Source: an uncultured Butyrivibrio sp.
Lineage (GTDB): Bacteria > Bacillota > Clostridia > Lachnospirales > Lachnospiraceae
DNA: 7,562 bases
Assembly: GCA_947169985.1 (NCBI GenBank)
Contig: CAMVRW010000112.1
Location: forward strand, 1-7,562
Direction: 5' to 3'
Positions 1-5,783 of this stretch are shown one piece after another. Both the position numbers and the translations under genes were made by a program. How positions within the stretch are numbered: the first letter of the stretch is position 1; each line of letters begins with the position of its first letter. A model generated the notes under the pieces. That model searched no databases, was not told where the DNA came from, and saw only the letters and a list, made by a program, of their open reading frames with translations.

Positions 1-268
1 TATCGTAGCCTACGTAGCCCTGGCTCATGGCGTTGCACACGCACATAGGAGCTGCTGTGTAGTCGATATACATTCTGTGAAGCTCGGTCATTGCCTTATG
101 GATCATGCTGACCTGGGGACCGTTTGAGTGGGTGATGACCAGCTGATAGCCGGCTTCGATCAGGTCTGCCAGAGCCTTTGCAGTTACCTTTGTGGCATTC
201 ATCTGCTCGTTGGTGGTGATACCAAGAGCTTCATGGCCGAGAGAAACTACTGCTTTTACGTTTTCCAT
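1..268 (-). CDS. arcC: Carbamate kinase, N-terminal part (gene cut by window edge)
   Basis: This is the first 89 residues of an amino-acid-kinase-fold protein most like carbamate kinase, which makes ATP and carbamate from carbamoyl phosphate and ADP in the cytoplasm (arginine deiminase, agmatine or purine/ureide breakdown). Seen: a phosphate-loop region SLGHEALG at residues 9-16, the THSNGPQV motif at 46-53 (HGNGPQVG in classical enzymes), and an [10 protein letters not shown] motif at 80-89, all in the family order and spacing. The ATG is preceded by a GAGGAC-type ribosome binding site about 8 bases away. The classical G-G-N of the first loop reads G-H-E; clostridial paralogues with G-H-x at this place are, as far as I recall, common. 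The rest of the gene, normally about 310 residues in total, lies left of the window. It is divergent from the MATE gene. The family call is strong; the exact substrate is not proved because the C-terminal half is unseen. Confidence 0.85.
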   Translation of the reverse strand, partial: MENVKAVVSLGHEALGITTNEQMNATKVTAKALADLIEAGYQLVITHSNGPQVSMIHKAMTELHRMYIDYTAAPMCVCNAMSQGYVGYD

Positions 269-300
269 AATCTGTCCTCTTTCCTGTGGTTAGATACCTT

Positions 301-329
301 ATTTTACCCCATTTGCACGGACTTTGGAA
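301..329 (-). promoter_or_regulatory. Candidate promoter for the carbamate kinase gene
   Basis: On the minus strand, TTCCAA (324-329) and TAAAAT (301-306) are separated by 17 bases. The -10 is good and the -35 weak (3 of 6 consensus bases). Transcription would start near 294, giving a leader of about 26 bases with the ribosome binding site inside it. A weak -35 would fit a promoter needing an activator, which is inference. Confidence 0.4.
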
Positions 330-338
330 GAAGATATG

Positions 339-355
339 TGCAATTTGCCATTGCA
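339..355. promoter_or_regulatory. Operator-like dyad TGCAAT-N5-ATTGCA in the divergent spacer
   Basis: A perfect inverted repeat with 6-base arms (339-344 and 350-355) and a 5-base centre. It sits between the two candidate divergent promoters, about 50 bases upstream of the predicted carbamate kinase start point and about 70 upstream of that of the MATE gene. An overlapping second inverted pair, TTGCAC (313-318) with GTGCAA (338-343), shares the TGCAA core. The size and symmetry fit a dimeric helix-turn-helix regulator, but no regulator gene is in the window and AT-rich spacers yield such dyads by chance. Confidence 0.3.
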
Positions 356-379
356 TTTAGGACTTTTGGTCACTGTATT

Positions 380-409
380 TTGGCAAAAATGTTCTTGCTT
401 TTTTATAAG
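380..409 (+). promoter_or_regulatory. Candidate promoter for the MATE exporter gene
   Basis: TTGGCA (380-385) and TATAAG (404-409) are separated by 18 bases. Each matches the sigma-A consensus at 5 of 6 positions. The start point would be near 416, leaving a leader of only about 15 bases before the ATG at 432. Confidence 0.45.
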
Positions 410-431
410 ATACTAGTTAGACTAATCACCT

Positions 432-1799
432 ATGAAGAAAACGAATATTAAGGACCTGACGGTCGGCAATCCTATGTCACTGATACTGGGGTTTGCCCTT
501 TCCCTGTTTTGGGGAATGCTTTTCCAACAACTCTACAACATAATAGATACCGCCATTGTAGCTAACTTTTTGGGAAAAGAGGCTTATGCGGGAGTAGGAG
601 CAACCGGCGCTATTAACTTCCTTATAATGGGATTTTGCATGGGAGTATGCAACGGTTTTGCTATCCCTGTAGCACAGAGATTTGGCGCCAGAGACTTTAA
701 GAGCATGCGTACATTCGTAACTCATGCCATTATGCTTTCTGCCATCTTTGCAGCTGTAATGACAGTAGTTGTCAGCTTAAACTGCAGACAGATCCTGGTT
801 GCCATGAGAACTCCAGAGGATGCCCTTGAATATGCATACGGTTATATCATCGTGATCTTCTTTGGCATTCCGGTTACATATATGTACAACCTTCTTTCCG
901 GAATCATAAGGGCTCTTGGGGACAGTAAGCACCCTGTACAGTTCCTGATCATTGCTTCTGTCATTAACATCGGACTGGATCTTTTGTTTATCGTGCCCCT
1001 CCACATGGGTATTGCCGGAGCGGCTCTTGCTACAGTATTATCACAGGCTATGTCAGGAATCATGTGCCTTGTGTTTATCATTAAGAAGATAGATCTTCTG
1101 AAGCTTTCGAAGGAAGACTGGAAAAGAGACAGATCTCACTTTGCCATTCTTCTCAACATGGGCGTACCCATGGGACTTCAGTACTCAGTAACTGCTATCG
1201 GAAGTGTTATCCTTCAGACTGCAATTAACAGCCTTGGAATAGATGCTGTTACTGCAGTGACCACAGCGTCTAAGGTGGGTATGTTCTTCTGTATTCCATT
1301 TGATGCCCTTGGTTCTACCATGGCAACCTACGGCGGACAGAACGTTGGAGCCAAGAAACTTGAGCACCTTCAGCAGGGTCTTGTGGCAGCTGTTAAGCTT
1401 GGCTGTGCATACGCTCTTGTGGGATTCATTGTGCTTTACTTCTTTGGAAGGACCTTTGCACTGATATTCCTTGATCCTTCAGATACAGCCTGCCTTGATA
1501 ATGCTCATCTTTATCTCATAATAAACAGTGCCTTCTACATTCCTCTGGCCCTGGTGAACATTGTAAGATTCCTTATCCAGGGTATGGGCTTTTCGATGTT
1601 TGCAGTCCTGGCAGGAGTTATGGAGCTTGTGGGTAGGACCATCATTGCAGTGGTATTTATTCCCATATTTGGTTTCCCTGCAGCATGCTTTGCAAGCCCT
1701 GTGGCATGGATCCTGGCGGATGCGTTCCTTATCCCGGCCTACATATCAGTCAAGAACAAGTTAAAAAGAATATTTGACGGACAGGTAGAAGTCTATTAA
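432..1799 (+). CDS. MATE-family multidrug/metabolite exporter
   Basis: A 455-residue polytopic inner-membrane protein of the MATE family (NorM/MepA/DinF-like), which exports drugs or metabolites using a Na+ or H+ gradient. Seen: the N-terminal LFQQLYNIIDTAIVANFLG signature at residues 30-48 with an aspartate (D39) in the first helix, GVGATGAINF at 54-63, a GIIRALGDSKHP loop at 157-168, the central linker around 215-240, and GGQNVGAKK at 301-309, which opens the second half. The alternation of hydrophobic stretches fits the usual 12 helices in two 6-helix bundles, and the length is typical. No upstream in-frame start is possible because a TAA lies at 423-425, and the N-terminus matches clostridial relatives. 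No clear Shine-Dalgarno precedes the ATG, which is unusual for this window. The substrate cannot be read from sequence. The gene ends before a long hairpin that probably acts as its terminator. Confidence 0.93.
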   Translation: MKKTNIKDLTVGNPMSLILGFALSLFWGMLFQQLYNIIDTAIVANFLGKEAYAGVGATGAINFLIMGFCMGVCNGFAIPVAQRFGARDFKSMRTFVTHAIMLSAIFAAVMTVVVSLNCRQILVAMRTPEDALEYAYGYIIVIFFGIPVTYMYNLLSGIIRALGDSKHPVQFLIIASVINIGLDLLFIVPLHMGIAGAALATVLSQAMSGIMCLVFIIKKIDLLKLSKEDWKRDRSHFAILLNMGVPMGLQYSVTAIGSVILQTAINSLGIDAVTAVTTASKVGMFFCIPFDALGSTMATYGGQNVGAKKLEHLQQGLVAAVKLGCAYALVGFIVLYFFGRTFALIFLDPSDTACLDNAHLYLIINSAFYIPLALVNIVRFLIQGMGFSMFAVLAGVMELVGRTIIAVVFIPIFGFPAACFASPVAWILADAFLIPAYISVKNKLKRIFDGQVEVY

Positions 1800-1817
1800 G
1801 ATGCCTGTTTCTGATAT

Positions 1818-1930
1818 CAGATTCTAAAAAGTCCCTGTGGGGCTCTGAATCTGTGCAAATTACGCAAGCATATCTGAAAATGTTGTGTGATTTGCATAGA
1901 CCCGGAGGCTCACAGGGACTTTTAAGTCTG
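1818..1930. repeat. Imperfect palindromic element with ~20-bp inverted ends
   Basis: The outer ends are inverted copies: the left end, 1818-1839, starts CAGATTCT and runs into AAAAAGTCCCTGTG; the right end read on the minus strand from 1930 to 1911 starts CAGACTT and runs into AAAAGTCCCTGTG. They differ by a 2-base gap and one substitution. The inner part is also palindromic. This size and shape would fit either a terminator or a small non-coding palindromic mobile element (MITE/REP-like). I see no target-site duplication and no second copy in the window, so mobility is unproved. Confidence 0.45.
1826..1923. terminator. Long hairpin, likely bidirectional terminator between convergent genes
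   Basis: Bases 1827-1841 pair with 1909-1923, 1843-1847 with 1903-1907, and 1850-1867 with 1883-1900, all in one ungapped register (paired positions always sum to 3750). That gives 38 base pairs including five G-U pairs, a 1x1 mismatch at 1842/1908, a 2x2 internal loop at 1848-1849/1901-1902, and a 15-nt loop at 1868-1882. The base of the stem is GC-rich (GTCCCTGTG with CACAGGGAC). It is followed by TTTT on the plus strand (1920-1923) and TTTTT on the minus strand (1830-1826). It lies 27 bases after the MATE stop codon and 10 bases after the GH2 stop codon. Typical intrinsic terminators have much shorter stems, so the upper stem is unexplained. Confidence 0.65.
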
Positions 1931-1933
1931 AAT

Positions 1934-3892
1934 TCATTCGTTTATATGGGATGTCATGTGTGGATCGAGATCAGGATTTACCTTTGTTATCCTGCGGTCG
2001 TAGGTTATAAGGCCGTTGACCTCTTCCTCCACGTCACTAAGCTGTGTATAAACAGCACCGGAAAGACCCTTTGCTATAAGGGGCTTAAGATCTCCGTTTA
2101 TCAGGTTGTAATAGGCAACGCCCAGATCATCCAGGGTGGCATACTTCTTATAACCGTAGATCCTGTCGACGCTGCTGTGACCATCCAGGTGGCAGGCAAG
2201 TCCGCCGTACTCTGAAATGACAAAGGCTCTTCCGGCCTTGTCGATCTCTACGGATAGAGGCCTGAAGTAGTTGTGGACACTCCTGAAGCTACCGCTTCCT
2301 TCATCAAACCATCCGCTGGCCTGATCAATTGGTCTTGTGGCATCAATCTCTTTTGCCATGATGGTGGCACCTGCAGCATTGAACTGTCCCCAGCCCTCGT
2401 TGAAAAGAACCCAGGTTCCGATGCTTGGCACGTTGTAGAGATAACGGATCGTGTTCCTCATCTCTTTTAACCACTCGCTGCGGCCCTCAGAGGAGCCTCT
2501 TGAAAAGGTCTTGTAGTAAGCAGGACCGTCGGACATACGGCCAAAGACCTTAGGGAAGAGAGTGGGAAGGTAGGAAACAACAGGCTTTGCGTAGGATGAA
2601 CCTCCGCTGACCATGTCCTGCCAAACAATCATACCCAGGCGGTCGCAGTGGTAGTACCATCTGGCAGCCTCTACCTTGATGTGTTTCCTTAGCATATTGT
2701 AATGGAGACGCTTCATCTCCTTGATATCAAAAATTAGTGCCTCGTCGGAAGGGGCGGTGTAAAGCCCGTCAGGCCAGTAGCCCTGGTCCAGAACTCCCAT
2801 AAGGAAGTAGGGCTTGTGGTTTAAGCAGAACCTATTTATCCCCTTCTCATCTGGCTCCACAGAGAAGCTCCTCAAGGCAAAGTATGAGTTCACATGGTCA
2901 GAATCGGTGTATATCTGCAGAGGATAAAGGTAAGGATCCTCCGGGCTCCAAAGGTGCGGATCCTCCAGCTCAAAGGTGAAGTGATAGTAACTTGGATCCT
3001 TGGCGGAGTGGTCCTCCCCAACACTTGGATATGTGTCTGAGGAAAAAGAAAAGTCTCCTGTGAATGCAGTTTCGTAAGAATCCGCAGACTCCGGGGATTT
3101 CATCATCTCATGTCCCGGGAACTTTACTGTAACCTTGCTGGGAAGATTGGTTGAAACCTCGATGGAAAGAGTCTTTAAGTCACTCTCAGGACGGATCCTG
3201 ATCTCCCGGATATAGGTATGGGGAACTTCCTCCATCCATACGGTCTGCCAGATTCCGCTCTGACAGGAATAGTACATTCCGCCTCGCCGCAGGGTCTGCT
3301 TTCCTCTGCTGTGGTAGGAGGAGTCGCTGGTGTCGGTCACTCTGACAGTAAGGACATTGTCTCTTAAAGCTCTTTTATCCTCAGATAGATTCAGATAATC
3401 GGTGATGTCTATGGTGAAGGGCAGGTATCCGCCGCTGTGGGAAGCAACGTAGCTGCCGTTTATGAACACATCTGCAAACTGGTCAACAGCGCCGAAGTGC
3501 AAAAGAAATCTCGATGTGGTTTCAGTTCTTGGAATATCGGGAAGAGCTCTTTTGTACCAAAGGATCTGGTCCGGTAAAAGACGTCTCTCAACTCCGGAGA
3601 GCATGGCTTCAGGGGAGAAGGGTACAAGGATCTGGCCGTCCATCTGGGCGGGAATCTCGTCAGCAAAGGCTGCGTTTAGGCTCTCATTCTTAAAATCAGA
3701 GGGCTTGTCGGTGATGCAGTAATCCCAGTAGCCGTTTAAATTGTAGTAGCTGTCCCTGACGAACTGGGGACGAGGGTATTCCTTTAATACGTTGTCTTTA
3801 TCAAGCTTCTCACCCCAGGGGGTAAAGAGTCTGTTAAGGACATCGTCCTCATGTGGCTTATCGATAGCTTTGATGGCATCAATGAGATCCAT
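1934..3892 (-). CDS. Glycoside hydrolase family 2 enzyme (beta-galactosidase/glucuronidase-like), cytoplasmic
   Basis: A 652-residue GH2 protein that should cleave terminal beta-linked sugars from oligosaccharides by a retaining mechanism. Domains in order: N-terminal jelly-roll sugar-binding domain, about 40-225 (WYKRAL at 112-117, HFGAVDQFADVFING at 132-146, GGYLPFTIDIT at 154-164); immunoglobulin-like domain, about 226-345, with the family's LWSPEDPYLYPL at 314-325; TIM-barrel catalytic domain, about 346-640. The likely acid/base is E499 in FNEGWGQ (497-503) and the likely nucleophile E561 in ISEYGG (559-564). RKHIK (402-406) and VWQDM (423-427) are further barrel signatures. There is no signal peptide, so it acts on imported sugars. 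The ATG has an AAAGG site 9 bases upstream that overlaps the end of the DUF975 gene, only 6 bases away, suggesting translational coupling. It is the last gene of the operon. Which sugar it cuts cannot be told; residues 262-300 form a Ser/Asp/Glu-rich insert. Confidence 0.92.
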   Translation of the reverse strand: MDLIDAIKAIDKPHEDDVLNRLFTPWGEKLDKDNVLKEYPRPQFVRDSYYNLNGYWDYCITDKPSDFKNESLNAAFADEIPAQMDGQILVPFSPEAMLSGVERRLLPDQILWYKRALPDIPRTETTSRFLLHFGAVDQFADVFINGSYVASHSGGYLPFTIDITDYLNLSEDKRALRDNVLTVRVTDTSDSSYHSRGKQTLRRGGMYYSCQSGIWQTVWMEEVPHTYIREIRIRPESDLKTLSIEVSTNLPSKVTVKFPGHEMMKSPESADSYETAFTGDFSFSSDTYPSVGEDHSAKDPSYYHFTFELEDPHLWSPEDPYLYPLQIYTDSDHVNSYFALRSFSVEPDEKGINRFCLNHKPYFLMGVLDQGYWPDGLYTAPSDEALIFDIKEMKRLHYNMLRKHIKVEAARWYYHCDRLGMIVWQDMVSGGSSYAKPVVSYLPTLFPKVFGRMSDGPAYYKTFSRGSSEGRSEWLKEMRNTIRYLYNVPSIGTWVLFNEGWGQFNAAGATIMAKEIDATRPIDQASGWFDEGSGSFRSVHNYFRPLSVEIDKAGRAFVISEYGGLACHLDGHSSVDRIYGYKKYATLDDLGVAYYNLINGDLKPLIAKGLSGAVYTQLSDVEEEVNGLITYDRRITKVNPDLDPHMTSHINE

Positions 3893-3898
3893 AAGAAT

Positions 3899-4621
3899 TT
3901 ACCTTTCTTGTCCTGCGACAGCGATGAGATCCTGATAGAATGCGCAGGAGGTTGCATATCTGTAAACGCCGATCCACAGAAGTGGCACAAACATGGCGAT
4001 ACATCCGAGAATGTAAAGTGGAAGGAATGAAACGTTAAGGTAAAAGAGTCTGAATTTGTTGCCCTGCATGAGACGCCTGGAGGTGGCCAGTATCTCTTTT
4101 GCTGACCTGTCAGGGAAATCATGAAGGATAAAATATGACTGGGAATAAACCAGTGAAATGTAGACATTGATAATGATACCTAAGGCCAGGGCGAAGATCA
4201 TGGCTGCCATAAGGTTTGATGAGGGCTTGTTGATGTAAAGGATCATGAAGATCTGAGCAGGAATGCTCACAAGGAAATCCACAAGCACAAATACTGACTG
4301 GATGACCACGGCCTTCTGGGGCTGCTGTCTGAAGCCGAAGAAGATGTCTGAAGTAGCCACGGGCTGTGAGTACAAAAGATTCATATAAAGATAAGCCTTG
4401 CCGGACATAAGAAGGCCCAGAAGGATATTCACTATAAGCGATATAAGGTTGTTGATGATTACGATGATGATGCTTCCGCTGGTGGAAACAGTTGTGATGC
4501 CGGACACCAAAAGCTGAATGGCGAAGATCAGTACGTTGGCGCCAATTAGTGTCCCATATTTGCCAAGGGACTGCTCCTTGGCGATTCCTTTAAGTTCTGC
4601 TGCTGATTTGTAATTACCCAT
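3899..4621 (-). CDS. DUF975-family integral membrane protein
   Basis: A 240-residue multi-pass membrane protein matching DUF975 (PF06161) by pattern; its function is unknown. Seen: the cytoplasmic N-terminal AAELKGIAKEQSLGKYG (7-23, family form xAELKxxAKExLKGNYW), hydrophobic segments at about 24-42, 48-72, 105-130, 137-160 and 193-217, the family hallmark ILHDFPDRSAKEILATSRRLMQGNK (165-189), and a C-terminal YRYATSCAFYQDL block (220-232). The length is typical. The ATG has a GGGGGAG ribosome binding site 10 bases upstream. It lies 20 bases after the HExxH gene and 6 bases before the GH2 gene, so it is probably in the same transcript. Family members often sit near envelope or stress genes; no specific role follows from this context. 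Part of segment two is a GAT-rich simple stretch coding for isoleucines. Confidence 0.88.
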   Translation of the reverse strand: MGNYKSAAELKGIAKEQSLGKYGTLIGANVLIFAIQLLVSGITTVSTSGSIIIVIINNLISLIVNILLGLLMSGKAYLYMNLLYSQPVATSDIFFGFRQQPQKAVVIQSVFVLVDFLVSIPAQIFMILYINKPSSNLMAAMIFALALGIIINVYISLVYSQSYFILHDFPDRSAKEILATSRRLMQGNKFRLFYLNVSFLPLYILGCIAMFVPLLWIGVYRYATSCAFYQDLIAVAGQER

Positions 4622-4641
4622 TAAGTAAATGCTCCCCCACC

Positions 4642-5181
4642 TTATCCGGCGAGGTCAACATTTGCTCCTAAAAGGCCCTGCTTGTTAAGGGCTTTTCTCG
4701 CCTTTACATAAGGATTGTCTTCATTGCTGTAAGCTATCTTTGTGCTGGTCTCCCCACCAGCCACATAGGTGCGTCCGCATTCAGGGCATACTGCGGTCTT
4801 AAGAGATACAGATGCCTGAAGGACTTTACCGTTCTTTTGTGCTGCGTCTTTATATGCGTTACTCACATGTTCAGCCTCATGGCCACGAACTCTGGCTGCG
4901 GCTTCCTGTGGGGCTATATGCTGTGCTGATTTAAAAGAAACCATCTCGTCGGAACCGTCCTGATACTTGCGGTTCTTGCAGGTCTCACATTCTGCGGGAG
5001 AAACTCTTTTGCCCGGATTGGTCTTGGTGGATTCACCGGGATTAAGTATGGCCTTGGGGCCCTCTGCTTCAGATGCTGCTGCACTTGAAGTTGCTGCTCC
5101 GGACATTCCTGCGCTCATACCCATGGCATATGCGCTGTTATATGCACCGTATCCGCCACCTATTGCACCGATCATACCCAT
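4642..5181 (-). CDS. Small HExxH protein with two CxxC pairs, function unknown
   Basis: About 179 residues. I do not recognise a named function; the pattern resembles uncharacterised clostridial proteins and loosely the SprA-related putative metallopeptidases. Numbering from the ATG at 5181: a Gly/Ala/Met-rich low-complexity start (1-40), CETCKNRKYQDGSDE (65-79), the motif HEAEH (101-105) in a predicted helix, CPECGRTYVAGG (132-143), and a basic C-terminal tail. HEAEH has the HExxH form of zincin metallopeptidases, and the two CxxC pairs could form a zinc ribbon. No signal peptide or clear membrane helix is seen, although the start is mildly hydrophobic. A GTG two codons upstream (5185-5187) is also an open start, but it is part of a near-ideal AAGAGGTG ribosome binding site, so the ATG is preferred. 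It sits between two membrane-protein genes in the operon. Peptidase activity is inference. Confidence 0.8.
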   Translation of the reverse strand: MGMIGAIGGGYGAYNSAYAMGMSAGMSGAATSSAAASEAEGPKAILNPGESTKTNPGKRVSPAECETCKNRKYQDGSDEMVSFKSAQHIAPQEAAARVRGHEAEHVSNAYKDAAQKNGKVLQASVSLKTAVCPECGRTYVAGGETSTKIAYSNEDNPYVKARKALNKQGLLGANVDLAG

Positions 5182-5184
5182 AGG

Positions 5185-5192
5185 CACCTCTT
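5185..5192 (-). promoter_or_regulatory. Ribosome binding site AAGAGGTG that decides the HExxH gene start
   Basis: AAGAGGTG matches the full anti-Shine-Dalgarno complement AGGAGGTG at 7 of 8 bases. GAGG lies 5 bases before TGCCT-flanked ATG 5181 once the trailing bases are counted, a normal spacing. The alternative GTG start would lie inside this site. Confidence 0.55.
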
Positions 5193-5213
5193 TCCTGTCG
5201 CCTGCTTGTGACT

Positions 5214-5240
5214 CTTATAAATCCGGCGACGAAAGATCAA
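5214..5240 (-). promoter_or_regulatory. Weak candidate internal promoter before the HExxH gene
   Basis: On the minus strand, TTGATC (235-240 of the 5000s, i.e. 5235-5240) and TATAAG (5214-5219) are separated by only 15 bases, a short spacer. It could add a second start for the last three genes of the operon within the 76-base gap. No terminator is visible in that gap, so read-through from the upstream gene is the simpler view. Confidence 0.25.
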
Positions 5241-5257
5241 CATGCCCGGATGGAACA

Positions 5258-5602
5258 TCAATTATCCAGTTCGATGCCCAGTTCCTTAAGCATGTCGTCA
5301 AAGCTGATGCCGTTCATCTGCTCTGACATAACATTGAGCTGTTGTCTGTACTCTGGCTTGGTAAAGACTGCATAAAGATCATATGCAAACACACCGTATC
5401 CAATTACCAGTCCCAAAGTACCGTAGATAATGGCTTTCTTAGCCTGGGGAAGGAGCTTCTCCATAGTTCCCTTGCTAAGAAGGGCCAGGACTATGGCGAT
5501 TCCACCTACAATTGTTCCAATGTTTAAAAAGAAACAAAGAGGAATGGAAACAAGTCCGAGCACCAGGGCATTGCCTGCCATTACTGTATGCTTATCTCCC
5601 AT
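5258..5602 (-). CDS. Small membrane protein, DUF4190-like
   Basis: A 114-residue protein starting MGDKHT. Hydrophobic segments lie at about 11-27, 29-43 and 58-79 (the first two probably form a tight hairpin with a glycine-rich turn, NIGTIVGG at 27-34). A basic loop (SKGTMEKLLPQAKK, 43-56) follows, and a soluble acidic C-terminal tail (81-114) contains a probable amphipathic helix, FDDMLKELGIEL. The glycine-rich pattern of the first half resembles DUF4190-type small membrane proteins common in Firmicutes; no biochemical role is known. The ATG at 5602 is chosen over a TTG one codon upstream because a GAGGA site (minus strand of 5612-5616) is 9 bases away and ATG is the stronger codon. It is the first gene of the four-gene minus-strand cluster and directly follows a good promoter. 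Confidence 0.78.
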   Translation of the reverse strand: MGDKHTVMAGNALVLGLVSIPLCFFLNIGTIVGGIAIVLALLSKGTMEKLLPQAKKAIIYGTLGLVIGYGVFAYDLYAVFTKPEYRQQLNVMSEQMNGISFDDMLKELGIELDN

Positions 5603-5639
5603 CAATACTTTTCCTCACAAAACCTCATTCTTACTATAA

Positions 5640-5668
5640 ATTTTACTATAATAATGCATTTTTATCAA
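5640..5668 (-). promoter_or_regulatory. Promoter of the four-gene minus-strand operon
   Basis: On the minus strand, TTGATA (5663-5668) and TAAAAT (5640-5645) are separated by exactly 17 bases, each matching the sigma-A consensus at 5 of 6 positions. Transcription would start near 5633, about 30 bases before the ATG at 5602. AT-rich sequence surrounds the -10. Confidence 0.6.
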
Positions 5669-5702
5669 TGTTTGCGCGGGTTTGGGGAGCGGAGGCACAG
5701 TC

Positions 5703-5732
5703 TTGAAAACTGCCTCGAATGCTTGGTATAAT
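5703..5732 (+). promoter_or_regulatory. Promoter of tex
   Basis: TTGAAA (5703-5708) and a consensus TATAAT (5727-5732) are separated by 18 bases. Transcription would start near 5739, giving a leader of about 45 bases that carries the AAGAGGGA ribosome binding site (5773-5780). It is back-to-back with the promoter of the minus-strand operon, the two -35 boxes being 34 bases apart. Confidence 0.7.
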
Positions 5733-5783
5733 AAGGAAGTGTGTTTTGTTCACGAATAATTTATCGAAATTTAAGAGGGATTT

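Noticed and set aside
128..451. A 107-codon plus-strand open frame
   Set aside because: It overlaps the start of the carbamate kinase gene on the other strand, crosses the divergent promoter region and has a cysteine-rich, family-less composition.
1810..1821. Perfect 12-base palindrome TCTGATATCAGA just after the exporter stop codon
   Set aside because: It has no loop, so it cannot form a good hairpin, and no promoter lies beside it; it is kept only as a possible minor part of the 3' structure.
1853..2215. A 120-codon plus-strand open frame
   Set aside because: It starts inside the hairpin and is antisense to the GH2 catalytic domain, which has clear family motifs.
2934..3002. Three spaced GGATCC copies as a possible repeat
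   Set aside because: They encode ordinary GH2 residues (Glu-Asp-Pro and Asp-Pro-Ser codons) on the minus strand and are not part of a longer repeat.
3784..4167. A 127-codon minus-strand open frame spanning the DUF975/GH2 junction
   Set aside because: Out of frame with both well-supported genes; its product is histidine/proline/serine-rich with no family signal.
5185..5187. GTG as start codon of the HExxH gene
   Set aside because: The GTG is the end of the AAGAGGTG ribosome binding site that serves the ATG at 5181.
4967..5326. A 119-codon plus-strand open frame
   Set aside because: Antisense to the HExxH gene and the end of the small membrane protein gene; its proline/alanine repeats mirror the Gly/Ala-rich coding of the real gene.
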